Source of the DNA: Stenopsyche tienmushanensis
Taxonomy: Eukaryota > Arthropoda > Insecta > Trichoptera > Stenopsychidae
DNA length: 64,000 nt
Assembly (NCBI GenBank): GCA_008973525.1
Contig: WACJ01000080.1
Location: 186,001 to 250,000 of the forward strand
Reading direction: 5' to 3'
Shown here: piece by piece, positions 35,251 to 47,554 of the stretch
Position numbering within the stretch: position 1 is the stretch's first letter
Layout: every line of letters begins with the position of its first letter
Made by a program: the position numbers and the translations under genes
The notes under the pieces: generated by a model
What the model was told of the DNA's origin: nothing
Seen by the model: the letters and a program-made list of their open reading frames with translations, nothing else
The model's database searches: none

Positions 35251-35735
35251 GACCCCCATTTTCGTTTAACACCATCAATGTGACTGATAAAATTCCTTGC
35301 TGCTGAGACACGGACTAAAACGTAAAATTCCCGATTTCCCGACAAATTATTTATTTCCGTCGCTGCAGATGAATACTTATATACTATAATACTTTGATGT
35401 GATTCGTAATTATATTACGAAAGAATACAAAAATTCTGAATCCCCGTATCTATTATATTTCATATCGATATTCCCATTATTAGAGTCGAGGTGTAGTAAA
35501 TACATCACCGGTAGCGAAAGGAAAACTGCCCTTAGGCGTCGCCTAAGCTCGCCAATTAATAAGTTACGCCACTGTTTCCAAGCGTCCGGATTTCGGCGGG
35601 AATGTCTTGATTTAGTAGCCTTCATTGTGCTGATGAGGTGTATGTTTTCTGTTAGATATAAATTTCAATCCCGAATTTTTCGGTATTACGTTTACTAATC
35701 CCGGGATTCATGAGCACCTAAAACTGTCCGGGATC
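35251..35735 (-). mobile_element. hAT-derived nonautonomous element, copy C
   Basis: It shares the CCCCCATTTTCGTTTAACAC edge with copy B (inverted), the CATCACCGGTAG core, GCGTCGCCTAAGCTCGCC, and the terminal block CCCGGGATTCATGAGCACCT. It is truncated at the side that would hold the dimerisation-domain sequence. Confidence 0.7.
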
Positions 35736-37180
35736 CTAAAAAGTTTGGGGAGTACCTAAAAATTATATGTGATAAAAGTTTTGAACACGTTATAGAAGTT
35801 GGGTGTTTTTTACGAGTACTGGGTATATTTTTATTCATAAACACGAACAAAGATAAGCATAATTGATTTAATTACAACATTTTTAAATATGCACATAGAT
35901 ATCGGTTCAAGATACAAACGAGGAATTTATCCCATCGTTATGGTCGGAGATAAAAATATTTTAACATTTTGCAGGACTCCTCTGCTAATTCTCAATTCTT
36001 CATGTGCATATAGGCGCGAGGATGCAATTATAATCGATACGCTGAATGTTTTTTTATCGAAGCAAATTGCTATTCAATGTGTCCATCTGACGAATGAACA
36101 AAACCTGAAAGTATTTATCGACTCTGGTCACAGTTGCCAAGTTTTGACGAATCCTTTTTTCAGAAATGTCTGCACAGAAAGGACGCGCGTTGCAGTGCAT
36201 GAATAAATGTACAAACATTAATAACATATTCATCTAGCATCTAATTTGACAGAGCGCATGCGCCGTTGGAATGGGAAAACAAATCATAATCGTCCTCGAA
36301 GAATCCTTTTTCGGTCTGACACACGTATTTTTACTTTCTTTCATATGCCGCCATAGACGTTTCATTCCCTATGAATTTTAATCGGTCCATAATGAAATTT
36401 AACGTCAATTTCAGAGCTAAATATTTATAAAGCACCAACGGATAACTTCGATGATATTTAATAAGAAATTTGTAGGTATTATGCACATCTTCATATGGTC
36501 GAGCCCATCGATTGTGTCGATTCCATCAAGTTTAAGGATGTTGTTTCTTTTAGATGACCTCTGCATCAGGGGTTAACAAATTCACATTCTGCATGTATAT
36601 TTTGGTTATTGTTTATGACGACACATTGTTTATGCTAGTGAGCGCCACTACATAAAAATTACATCAGTTGAATAATTATTTCGAGCGAATTTCCCCAGTG
36701 TCGAAAGAATTTTTTCAGGACACGATATGAATCCGAAAATCGAACACGTCACATTTTTTCTGCATTTCGTTTCGAGAAACGTCAATAACCTCATAAAGTG
36801 TTGTAACGTTCATCATGAAGATAGATCGTTGAAGGATGTATATTTTCCTAATAATTCCACAAACAAGAACAATAATGTAGTGGACATCAAACGTTACATT
36901 TTGAATTTTAGGCGAAGTCTAAATTTTGTTGAAACTTGTGAAATTGAGCAATTCATTGATTGTCTTGATATAGATTTTCCCGATTTTCAGCTTCAAAAAA
37001 CCACCCGTTGATGACTTATTTGCAACAATAGTCAACTTATCTTAGTTTAAACATATAAGGAAAATGTCAAAATAAATATATAAAAAAATCTATCGATTGT
37101 CTACGCAAGACGATGGATATGACATAATAAAGATAGATAGCATGATCCTCAATAATGGATAGCACTTTATCATCAATATA
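35736..37180. other. Intergenic DNA with two unrecognised plus-strand ORFs
   Basis: 35889-36206 (105 codons) and 36727-37011 (94 codons) are open and have fairly natural composition. The second reads like a compact acidic protein, with HFVSRNVNNLIKCCNVHH and IEQFIDCLDIDFPDFQL. They are in different frames with no clear splice sites between them. I recognise neither. 36230-36560 is repeat-free and GC-balanced. Confidence 0.3.
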
Positions 37181-38041
37181 CAGGGTGCGTAAATAGAATT
37201 GGCGTTAAAAATGCACAAAAGGAAAAACACTTATAAAAGTTATGATTTTAAACATTTATTGAATATTCAGATTATAATCATGATACTTGAATTGCTTATT
37301 AATAAATTGCATTTATTCAAAGAAGCCATCTTCATCGAATGTATCTCCAAACGACTGTAACGACTGTTTTGTTGGAATATTTGTCTGTCTTTCTACGCAA
37401 CTTTTAAAATTAAGGGTCAAACGTTTTGATATACATTTTGATTATTATGACAGTTTTAAACTCTATTTTCATGACTCTGGACACATCTTTGAATTGTCAA
37501 TCAGCCATCTGTTGTTCTACCTGTTGCATGCCTGATCCGGCATTTATTTTTATTAACATGAAAACCATTAGAACTTTAAGCGATGCTTGATTCTTTATAA
37601 AAAAAATTGTTCCTTATGAGGTTTGCCATTTTCATTCTATCAGAAAATTCTTTCCATTTCGCATATTTTAAACATCTTTTAAACACAAAGTGTTCTTAGA
37701 ATGTCTCAGACGATTAAATATCTCACGGATTGAGATTTAGGTAATTATTAATGAATCACTGTATATTTGAAATGAAATTATTTCTCTTTAACCTCAGTTC
37801 AGATCGATATTATATGTTTCTGTTAGTCTTGGCATTTACACAGTAGTCTGAATAATCCAACTATTAAGTATTCTCTGAATTACCCTTAATGACAATATAA
37901 ACCACTCATAATCATCAAATCTGTTTGAAATCATGATTCATCGTAGTTTTACATCAACTGACAATTTGATCGACTAAGGAAAATCTTGAACTGTCTGTAT
38001 TTTTCTATATAAAACTGCGCCAATTCTACTCGCGCATTTTG
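37181..38041. mobile_element. 861-bp TA-flanked DNA element of unknown superfamily
   Basis: The left end is CAGGGTGCGTAAATAGAATT followed by GGCG. The right end, read inward, is CAAAATGCGCGAGTAGAATT followed by GGCG. The ends are about 24 bp long with five mismatches, each preceded by TA (possibly TATA). The interior has no convincing transposase; the longest frame, 37287-37535, is not recognised. TA flanks suggest Tc1/mariner, but the ends differ from the other families here. Confidence 0.75.
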
Positions 38042-38094
38042 TATATGATAAATTAGAATTTTTGAGCAAGTATTAACATTGCGATTTACTTCTA

Positions 38095-38158
38095 TGCACA
38101 ATTAGCAATATCAATATTTATATTTAAAACTATACTTATTGATATTGCTAATCGATTG
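38095..38158. repeat. Imperfect hairpin
   Basis: ATTAGCAATATCAATA at 38101-38116 is the exact reverse complement of 38137-38152, with a 20-nt loop. Flanking CACAAT and ATTGTG can extend the stem across a small bulge. It could be a relic MITE or a small-RNA-like hairpin. Function is unknown. Confidence 0.55.
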
Positions 38159-38964
38159 TGAATATTAAAAGATCAATAACATCAAATGGAGTTACTATGA
38201 GATTAGCATTGTACATCATGATTTGCTTAAAAGATACTGATGTTATATCAGTTTTTTAATCTAGAATTAGTTAACTAAAAATTAGTCCTTTAAACGAGCG
38301 AAACAAATAGCATAAAGTGATAGTTAAAATGACGATCATAAATAATAGCCCTGCCTTCGAGTATATATTATAAATTGTAGAGGACTTCCTACAATCAATT
38401 AAATTAATACTGATAAGTTTATCTTTGGTATCAATTTAAATTAATTTGAGGAAATGCCTGTTATCTTCATATATATTTAAAAACATTAACACAATAATAT
38501 GCATATTGGCATTATGTGAAAACGTGATGATCATCGTAATTTAATGTAATTGGTGATCAAAAGCTCTCATTGTGCATTATCTTTAATATCGGAAAGGCCT
38601 TAATGGGTTCCATCGATGCCGAAATAGCCATTTAAACCTTAAAATATGTCCAATTTGTTTTTCGAGTCGCCCTCTGGCGAGCACGTACCCTGGAATAATT
38701 CGCAAAACGTGACGGCTTCCAATTGCTGGAGGTGTATTCGGTGGTTGTAGGAGGTTGGTCGCTGGTCTTCCATACAGATGTGAAGCACCAAAGTGGAATC
38801 CCGTTGGTTTTCTCCGAAGACAGGATGTAATTCTGCGCGTACTTTGCACACGCAAATCTTTACATGTTAATTCGAAAATGCCGATGCAGGAATAAAATGT
38901 GCGTTGCGCATCATCGCAGATGACATATTCAATTAGGTAACGAAGGAAAGGCCAAGCAAGTGTT
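38159..38964. other. Intergenic DNA with a GC-richer patch
   Basis: 38600-38890 is GC-balanced and open on the minus strand in two frames (38583-38855, 90 codons; 38639-38851, 70 codons). I recognise neither product. It might be an exon or old pseudogene. Confidence 0.3.
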
Positions 38965-39122
38965 GGTATAGTTGGCTAGATTCTGGACTCTGATTATGAA
39001 AGCTCGGATTGGTGGAAAAATTGTTCACAATATCGACAAATTTGGGATTTTGTTATCAAATAAATATTTACAATTGATCATTTTGATCCAGTTTTACATC
39101 GATCGCCTGGATCTGAAACAGT
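38965..39122 (+). repeat. tRNA-derived SINE-like element
   Basis: GGTATAGTTGGCTAGATTCT, then GGACTCTGATTATGAAAGCT matches the head of the copy at 18149. A small deletion removes the middle of the B box (GGATT then GGTGG). The body aligns to the GGATCTGAAA end. Confidence 0.6.
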
Positions 39123-41712
39123 AAATATTTGCGGTCGCATGTTATTGCCAAATCTTATGCCTACATCGACTTAAAATCTACCATTTAAATGTTTCTGAAA
39201 TGTTGTTGATATTTTCATGTTGCAGAAATAGCCACGATGATATTTTCATAAAATCACAGTACCTAGTCATTCGAAAGATAATGCTAATAATTGTATTGAA
39301 CAGCGAAAGCTATCAAGGAAATTTATTGAATCGTTAAGGCGATTTATTGATTCATATTATGCACCATAATTCCCGTCAATTTATTTCTTGCTCTAATTTA
39401 GTATAAAAATGAGCTTTTAAAATAATTTATCATACTTTCCAGCACTGGCTTCCAATGTAAGATTTACTTTTATATTCATAATATTTTTTTGTAAAATCAT
39501 CACAGTATAAATATGCTTTTTAATACTCAAAGACTTGGACAATGGCTATAAAATGGCAGACATTGCTTTCAATTTGATCCCTCTGTTTGTTTTTATTCTA
39601 CATTTTAAAGTTCAATTTTGAGAAAACTTTGTGGAACTCAGTATTGTGGGTTAGTTTTAGTATTTCGCTGATGCCATTTAAATTATCAGACCTATTTTCA
39701 TATAAGAATTTTCTAGGAAAAGGATTTTTCATGCGTGATTTTCATATGTATTAAAGTAAGGATAGAATTATTTGAATAGGAATTTTAGAAAGGAGAAAAT
39801 CTACGAGTGAGTAGCGAAATCATCATTAAAAATTATATTTTAATTATTGTTGCAAATCCAATCACTGACTTTATTAATTGCATATGTACTTTTTTCCAGA
39901 ATCAAGAAGTTATGCTAAACGTGGATTGAGATGATCGATTGAAAACATGATATATGCTCGATATAAGATATATTACTGCTTCATATATTCATATTCATAT
40001 AAAATATGTATTTAAATTCTGATATCGATCCAAGACTGTAGGGTTTCACACTTGCTTGCTCGTTGAAGTCTAAAAATCACTCAGCACACGCGGAAATTCG
40101 TGCGAATTTTTAGGCTTTATGCGGACAACTGAGGCATTACATTGGGCTTTGGTTTTCATGAGTTATTTGAATAGCCCTGTTTCCTTGTGTCGAATAAACC
40201 GGTAACGGCTTGCGACAAACCAGGAACCGTTCCCCTCAACATGAGAACGAGGACATCGAACAACTTGGCCGTTTCTCGATTTCGCACTCTTTCTAGTTTT
40301 ACGGGTGAAACATCAGGTGTAAGCAGATTGTGCAAGAAATGGCGAATTGCAAAAGGATACTTAGCTCGATGGTCATCATCGGCGATTGGCGTCATTGCAA
40401 AATGGCAAATTTGCTAGATAAATGATGCTTACGAAATGGAAGTTGAAATCGCACTTTGCGAAGATGTAAAAGTGATTAGGATGTACGAATTTTAAGAGAG
40501 ATCGGAAGATTAAATCGTTACAAATGACATCTACACTTTTATGATCAATTTGTATCGAGATATGGTTCAGGAAACTCAATTTTTTAATATTATATACACT
40601 AACGATCCTTGAAGAATATTTACGCAATTCCATGCTGTTTTAATAATACATCATTGTCAATAGTTCGAAAGCATCTCAATCGTTTATATAAATTAAAGTA
40701 TTGTTGCTAATCGTAATAGAGCAACGATGAACAATCTGTGCATCTGTCTTATCCAAGTTAGAACTTGGTTTTTCTTGGATCTTTCTTGGGTCAAGTATTT
40801 ATTTCTATCTTTAAATCAATAAAAAATATTTTCTTGATCATTTTTATTATTTTGATTTAGAGCTTCTACTCCATCCAGCTTATTCTCTGGACATTGCAAC
40901 CTCTGATTACAATTTGTTTAGGTCCTTAATGAGATTAAAAAATAATTTAGTCCCCCTAGTATTTGCCCACAAAGGGATATATTTGGGACGAAACTGTCGT
41001 TGCGCCGAAAATTGTCTTTCCCAATTCGTTATTTACGTGTTGTCTAGATTAATGACCTTATTTCAGGTCGGGTACGACCCTTTCTTGGTATTTAAGGCTG
41101 ATGAGCATGCAGATGTGGACATGTGTGTGCAAAACAGGAAGCAGCTTAACAGCATATCAAATAGCTCTTGCGTAACATTATATCAATCGGCGCTCACTTC
41201 AGCCTTTGGTATTTAATTTGCAGGCAATTTCAGGTAAATTCGCTAAAAATATAAAATTTATTATTAATATAATAAGATATCAATATAATTAATCATATTG
41301 ACATTTGGATGGCATAACGCATTCAAGATACTCAAATATTAAAATTTGCATATGTTATGTGTCAAAATTTTATAAACGATGCAAAACAATATGCTCTTAT
41401 GATAATTTTCAAAAAAAAATAACAGTTTGTATATTACAATATAATTCAGCTGCATAATATGCAAGATGCACCATACCAAGTGTTACCAATCTCTCTCCAT
41501 TGTAGCTGTCCAACCATTTAATATATTTAATTGAAAGATATGTGTATGCAATATTTTCTGGATTGTAGAATTATGTAATAATTTTTTTTACAGATTGAGA
41601 AATTCAATATCATCCATTTCTAATGGAGAATTGATTTATCTTCATCGATGAAGAACACAACAATGCTTCTGGACTGCGTTACCAATCTTCGTTTTAATGA
41701 AATAGATATTTA
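39123..41712. other. Intergenic DNA; one shared repeat and one GC-richer patch
   Basis: 39765-39935 is the partner of the repeat at 31600. 40150-40420 is GC-balanced and open on both strands (40156-40395 minus, 79 codons; 40187-40417 plus, 76 codons), with neither product recognised. A 100-codon plus frame at 40914-41216 is also unrecognised. The rest is AT-rich. Confidence 0.35.
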
Positions 41713-42127
41713 CACTTGGGTCTGTTTTTATGCGGATCTTTTTAATGCGATTTTGAAGTTATGCGGTTTTCAAAAATAGTGGAACCTATCCATCATTTTT
41801 CTTTAGAGAACAAAGCTTTTTTTATGCAAGTACGCAGATTGTGACTTTTTTATGCGTATTCGCATAAAAAAATGTATGCTGACTAGACTGTAAAATAGAC
41901 GCTAATAAATCAATTTTAAGATAAATATGTATTGTTTTTATTTGTGATTTTTTAATAATTTTTTTAATGCGATTTTGGTACATTCTATCACAATGATTTG
42001 AAGTTATGCGGTTTTTAAAAATAATTGAACCCTCAGTTTTCTATTTAGTCCAAATCTTTTTTAATGCTAATTTTCTATATGTGAGTCCCCGTGGAACGTA
42101 TCTATCGCATAAAAACAGACCCAAGTG
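41713..42127. mobile_element. 415-bp MITE with perfect 22-bp inverted ends
   Basis: Both ends read inward CACTTGGGTCTGTTTTTATG then CG, perfectly inverted, and are flanked by TA. Subterminal GAAGTTATGCGG and AATGCGATTTT words recur in inverted and direct orientation. No ORF. It is a nonautonomous Tc1/mariner-type element by TA target site, and is the best preserved member of the family that includes 2960-3572. Confidence 0.9.
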
Positions 42128-44056
42128 TATATCGTTCTTTAAGGTCGATATTTTTTGTAATAATTTTCGTATAACTAGTCTGTAGACTAATTGACCATAA
42201 ATTGGGAATACCAATAGTTATCCGGGTACTTGTTTCTGATTGAGCTGTTATGTTCTTTCATCCATATTTACATCAAAATGCAATCATAATTGCATCACAT
42301 TTATTAGATTCCAATGTCTTCTGTTTCAATACCATTTCCAAGTTAAAAACCGTTAATTAAACAATGCACGTAAATCAAATGTATCTATATAACATGTGCT
42401 GTACAATAGTATTGTTATCGTTTTTGGCATAGTTGATTAATATTCACAACGACAAGGATTAAATATGCTACGACATCCTACGTGATCATAAATAATCGCT
42501 TTGAAAATCGTACAATCAAACTATATTTTCAATGTTAGTTTGTTGACCTAAGTGCGCAATAGTGTCACCATTTCAAATAAATAAAATTAATATATGCTCC
42601 CCCACACAAGTGTTAAATTTTTACTCCTTAAGGAATTTACACGTGTATTGTCCGATCACAAATGATGTAATGTGCACATTCGGATTCCGTAAGGATATTA
42701 CTCGAGGAGTTGCGCGAAGGAATGTACATCCGGCCGAAGAAACAGCCGGTTCCCACCAGGATCGTCTCCGGACACCAGGAAGGCCGTGTCTCGTGACACT
42801 ATGACAATAATTTGTCATCTCACGTGACTCACATGAAAGCCGAGGAGATGTGTTAAATCGTAATGATGTGGACATTGCTCTATGACATGTTTTGACGCGG
42901 CTTTGACGCGTCACGATCCTTGCAGAAATTTTCCAAAATCAATTTTTAAATGTCGTCATTTGAGAAATATAAGCCTATATAAATCTGCCATGTACAGAAT
43001 CAAATGCTTGAGGGCAGGGCTATTACTATTTGCACTCTGCGATACTTAAAAGAGACAATTTTTGCTAATAAATGCATTTTTTCAACCAATATATCAATCT
43101 ATTACTATCAATATATGAACATCAACAATAAGAATTTATGTCACGATTTTTAGCTACTGTTTTCAAGCATTTGTTGCTTTCCTTAACAATTTCTATAGGA
43201 TTTTATTATCAACGTTGTTGGTAAATTTATCGCTGATGAGCTATCAAAATCATATATTACTGATATGATAAAATCAAGAAGTCATGCAGTAAATTATGTT
43301 TGATTGGTCCATAGTCTTTAGTTGCATCCTTGTTTATCCCAAATTCATCCTCATCAACTTCTTTATTCGTGTTGTGGCAATAAAAATCTATTGATCAAAA
43401 ACAAATAAAATTTCAATCATGGCGTTGATGAAATTTAAATATAGAGCATTATTATACCCATTCGAGAAATTAATTCGAAATCATCCCTTAATATAAAAAA
43501 TTCAAATGACTTTTGCTTACTTAGTTTGCTTAGAAATGAGTTCATCTGTTTCGCCTCCATTGGATCTCCCTGATCTGATTTGTCGGGTCATAGATCGACG
43601 GTGCGATATTTTAAATATTGGAAATCATCGATCACCCCTTCGTCTGAGTATCGCTGATCTTGAGTTCAACTACCTTATATGTCGGAAGGTCAAGCCTACT
43701 GATGGAATACAAATTGCTGATGATAAATCTCCTCTAAAGGCTCTATATCTGATGCTTTGACATGTGTTGGGGCGTGAATGTGTATGGGTGTGCATGTTCC
43801 TGATATAAACGACCATCGTGGGAGTTTAGTGGCTATAAGACAAGGCAACACTTAAAATTATCATCACGGTGTGGATCACTAAAATGCATATCGAAATAAA
43901 AAATAAATTTTTAATAACTGCGATATTTTTTTAATAATTAAAAAAAATACCTCCTTTTAACCCTTCGCGAGTTTTCAAAAGTTCCAATGGGCTCCTAAAT
44001 ACCTTATTGTGGCTGCAAAGATTTTTTTTGTTAAATTCTACAATCAAAAGAAATCA
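42128..44056. other. Intergenic DNA, nothing certain
   Basis: 42680-42910 is GC-richer and open on both strands (42562-42804 plus, 42621-42914 minus) without recognisable product. 43506-43760 plus is an 84-codon unrecognised frame. TTAACCCTTCGCGAG at 43959 resembles a lone piggyBac-type end but has no partner. Confidence 0.35.
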
Positions 44057-44248
44057 CAAGAGTGATTCAAATATAACCCGGAATTTTTTGGGGAAGAGTG
44101 ACGGAATCAAGAAGTTTCCTAATCGACGAATAAAAAATCTAATGAATGGAACTATAATATGTAGAAAAATAAGACACTCCATTTGTATTTCATATATCAC
44201 TAATAGATTTGTACAGCAAAATTCCGGGTTATATTTGAATCACCCTCG
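44057..44248. mobile_element. 192-bp MITE of the CGAGGGTG mariner family
   Basis: The left end has GTGATTCAAATATAACCCGG; the right end, read inward, is TA, CGAGGGTG, then GATTCAAATATAACCCGGAA. The right terminus has the TA flank and the left flank is decayed to CA. The ends match the left end of the mariner at 33926, so this is a deletion derivative of that family. Confidence 0.85.
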
Positions 44249-44391
44249 TAATATCTTAGCATTGTGAACTACTATTTTGAAAATAGAGGAAATGCTATTT
44301 GATTGAAAATCTGATTCATAACTGCTGCCCCCGAAGATTCGTGTTGTATTTATTGAAATCCAAATTTCTTCATCAGAATCAGAATCTAATA

Positions 44392-45473
44392 TTAGATAAA
44401 GCGGAAAGAAATGTCATTTTTTTTGGTTGCGTCTTTGCCGTCAGTTTGCTTCGGGTTGCTGTCGAGCGAAAACGTCGAAATTGGTGTCATTTTGAAGCTT
44501 TGTTGTTTGTCTTACTTTTTAAAATATTTTTATATTTTTTTAGCCATAGTGAAAATGTCCAAGCCAGAAATTGATGAGATCCATTTGCGATCTTTTTATT
44601 CGATAGAGGATTAAAAGCAAAAGAAGCTACCCAGAGCATCTGTGATACATATGGCAACATATTGAATATTCGAAAATGTCATAGATGATTAAAAAAATTC
44701 AAAAGTGGTGACAGAGATTTGAAAAATAAATCAAAATCAGAACGACCTCCAATAATCGATGATGACGCATTAAATACTTTAGAATCTGATCCTCGAAAAT
44801 TACGAAAAAACGATAGTTACTGGGGATGAGAAGTGGGTCCTCCACAACAGTCCGAGAAGAAAAAACAGTGGCTTTCTTGAAATCAAGTACCCGTTTCTAC
44901 CCTTCGACCGTCATTATCCTTGAAAAAGGTCCTCCTTTGTGTTTGGTGGGATTTTTTTGGCCTAATTTACTACGAATTATTAAAACCTGGCCAAACTGTC
45001 ACAGCAGAGCTATATTGTGCACAATTAGATGGGTTAAAAGCGGAAATGATAAAAAAGCGATCAGTGCTAGTTAACAACCAAAGAAGAATATTACAGCATG
45101 ATAATGCAAGACCACACGAAGCAAGGATTACACAGAACAAAATAAGGGAGCTTGATTTGGAAGTGCTGAAACATTCACCATATTCTCCTGATATTGCATC
45201 TTCAGAATATCATCTTTTCAAGTCATTAGAACATTCGCTTCGCGATAAAAAATTCATTTCTGTGGAACAAGTGAAAAATCATTTGGATTTTTACTTTAGT
45301 GAAAAACCGGCCGAATTTTACGAAAGAGGCATTAATAAAAAGCTACCTAATCTATGGAGGGCGATTATAAATAACAATGGAAATTATTTAATTGAGTAAT
45401 ATTGTACAGATTTTATTATAATAATTTTTTCTCTGAATAACAAAAAAATGACATTTCTTTCCGCTTTAACTAA
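44392..45473 (+). mobile_element. Internally deleted mariner with intact ends
   Basis: The ends read inward TTAGNTAAAGCGG and AAAGCGGAAAGAAATGTCAT, then a T-run. The TIR is about 31 bp with one mismatch and TA flanks both sides (44390-44391, 45474-45475). At 1082 bp it is some 200 bp short of full length. The transposase lies on the plus strand. The conserved TIRs imply recent mobility. Confidence 0.95.
44555..45399 (+). pseudogene. mariner transposase, deleted and frameshifted
   Basis: It starts MSKPEIDEIHLRSF, with the first HTH in changing frames to about 44700, then NKSKSERPPIIDDDALNTLE. An internal deletion joins this directly to VTGDEKWVLHNS, with the first catalytic Asp, so the second HTH is lost. 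From 44920 the C-terminal half is open for 159 codons: KKVLLCVWWDFFGL, ILQHDNARPHEA with the second Asp, and YSPDIASSEYHLF, where the third catalytic Asp position reads Glu. It cannot be active. Confidence 0.9.
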
Positions 45474-45714
45474 TATGAGAAAGGGATTTGGATTTCGACT
45501 TTTCAGTAGTAGTTTTGGCCACGGCTCAAAATCTAATAAGAGGTAGACGTTAAATTAGGGCGTCGAACTGGAATTAAACTGAATGAGCTCTTCTCGGAGT
45601 CTTCAACAAATTCAGTGTCAGAAAGGAAGCCACCTTACTTTATTCTCCTTGTTTTCCACAGCTTTAACTTTCCTTGGAATGCCGGATGGGTGTTAGACTC
45701 CCGGAGTAGAGATG

Positions 45715-46205
45715 TGCGAAAGTTATCTCGTCGGTTTGCTCATCAAACGCTGCTGGGGTAGCCCAGCTAGCAACCCATAAAATGGCGTGTGGAACAGCCG
45801 ATTACAGTAGTTGGTGGAGACTGTGTCAAAGGCTTACTACTATACAAACAGGGGAGAACGGTTTTAGGCTGTCCGAACGGCGACTCGTCTCCGTGGCCAG
45901 ATAGGAAGGGGTAGGCCCTGCAGTCCGTTATCTGCTGCAGCCCCCTTCAAACTGAGATTGGACTCGTGATGGCAGTAAATCCGCGGTAGTATTCCCTTGA
46001 AGTTTGGCTTAACCTTTGTCCTTCCTCCTCCTTCGCACCTTCGGGTGCACATGGTCTGAAGCTGGTCTTCCCCCCGGAAATCTCGCCTCCTTTGGAGGTC
46101 GTGGAGCAAAAGAGGAGAGCACTTGGATGTTTCGCGCGTAATCAGTGGCATTCTTTGTGTGGTTAGTCCGAGGCAACCCGGAACAGACCATACAGCAGCG
46201 CAAGA
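45715..46205. other. GC-rich island, probable retroelement fragment
   Basis: An abrupt GC-rich block in AT-rich surroundings. It is open on the minus strand in two frames (45864-46151, 95 codons; 46009-46203, 64 codons) with basic, Arg- and Pro-containing products. Sharp composition edges suggest an inserted fragment such as the 5' part of a LINE. I cannot match it to a family. Confidence 0.35.
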
Positions 46206-47554
46206 AATGGGTTCGATTTGTTAATGAACCCCCAATCCAGTCAGTCGCTGCCTGGTGTCTGTCGTCTTTCCTTGGAGTGCTCTTTATTATTCTGTTATTT
46301 TAATCGCTGCTCATATGGTAGTAGTAGGGATTGGCTGGCAAAAAATCTTCTTCTATTTTGGCAAGCGGTATTTGCTCCAATTGGTTTACATATTCATCAA
46401 CATTATACTTATTATATTTCTTCTTCATTAAAAAAGCAATGATTGTATCGAGTACTCTTCAAACAGTAGACTTTATCGTATTTTCATGATTGTTTCGTAA
46501 AACGTAGTTTAGTTACTGTATTAATTTATTGAAATAATTCCATTTCATAGGTTGAAAGTTTGTACTAAGGACTTATGTTCTTTGTCAGGAAGATCATTTA
46601 TCATTTTTACCGTGCTTGGGTCGTATCTAGAACGATTTTTTGTCTTTATCTTTGCCATAACAGTTTTAACATCACTTGTGATTGTTTTGATGAAACATGA
46701 TATTTTTGCAAAATTTATTCTCATAAAAAAACGAAACAAGAAGATTCCTACAATCAAAAACATGACAAATAACGACGGCCAATAAATTACGTTCTGATGT
46801 CATGTAAACTTAAAGCTCGAAGACGATCTACGGTTGCAGCTATGCATTGACTGTTGAACAATACAGGAAAAAATACCAGACTTGAATTCAGATCTGGCGC
46901 CATTTTTTTTTAAATTCTCCCCTCGAACAAACCGTTGAAAATACCTGACGTAATTTATTCGAATGCAAGAAGCTTTGATTATTAAATCATTGCAGCTTTT
47001 AGCCCCTTTTATGAAAGCACAAAAACCACTAATCATGATAGTGGTTAATAATGATGATGGTTAAAAATTGATACAAAATAGTGGGTTCATAACACCCCTG
47101 CGGAGAATGCATAGTTTTACCACGTGTCTTAGGTTTGCACATTATATGGGTACCCACACGTGTGAGTCTGCCTACAATTCTCAACATTTCAATGTATTTA
47201 TAAGTCAATATTCTTTATTTTAGAATCGACAATCAATAGATGCAATTTGTGTGAAATAGATAATAGCATAATATCAGGAATATAAAACTTTTTTTAATGT
47301 TTCGTATTGGTTAATTTAATTTAACACTTATTTTTTTATTGTTAAGGGTTAAAATATTCCCCCCCGAGACTGATGAAGAATTCAACAGTTATTATACAAA
47401 ACTTTTTGTGATCAAGCTTAAAGAGCAAAATTAGTAAATCAGTCAATTTATTCAAATTATGCAATAGAAATTTAAATCAGGATGATAAAATTTGATAATG
47501 GTCAGGTATATATATCATATAAATGATTGATAAAGTGAATTGAATCACTGTGAG
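46206..47554. other. Intergenic DNA, unrecognised ORFs
   Basis: 46545-46763 minus (72 codons) and 46800-47036 minus (78 codons) are in line and have fairly natural sequences (for example KIKTKNRSRYDPSTVKMIND), so they may be remnants of one old gene. No homologue recognised. Confidence 0.3.
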
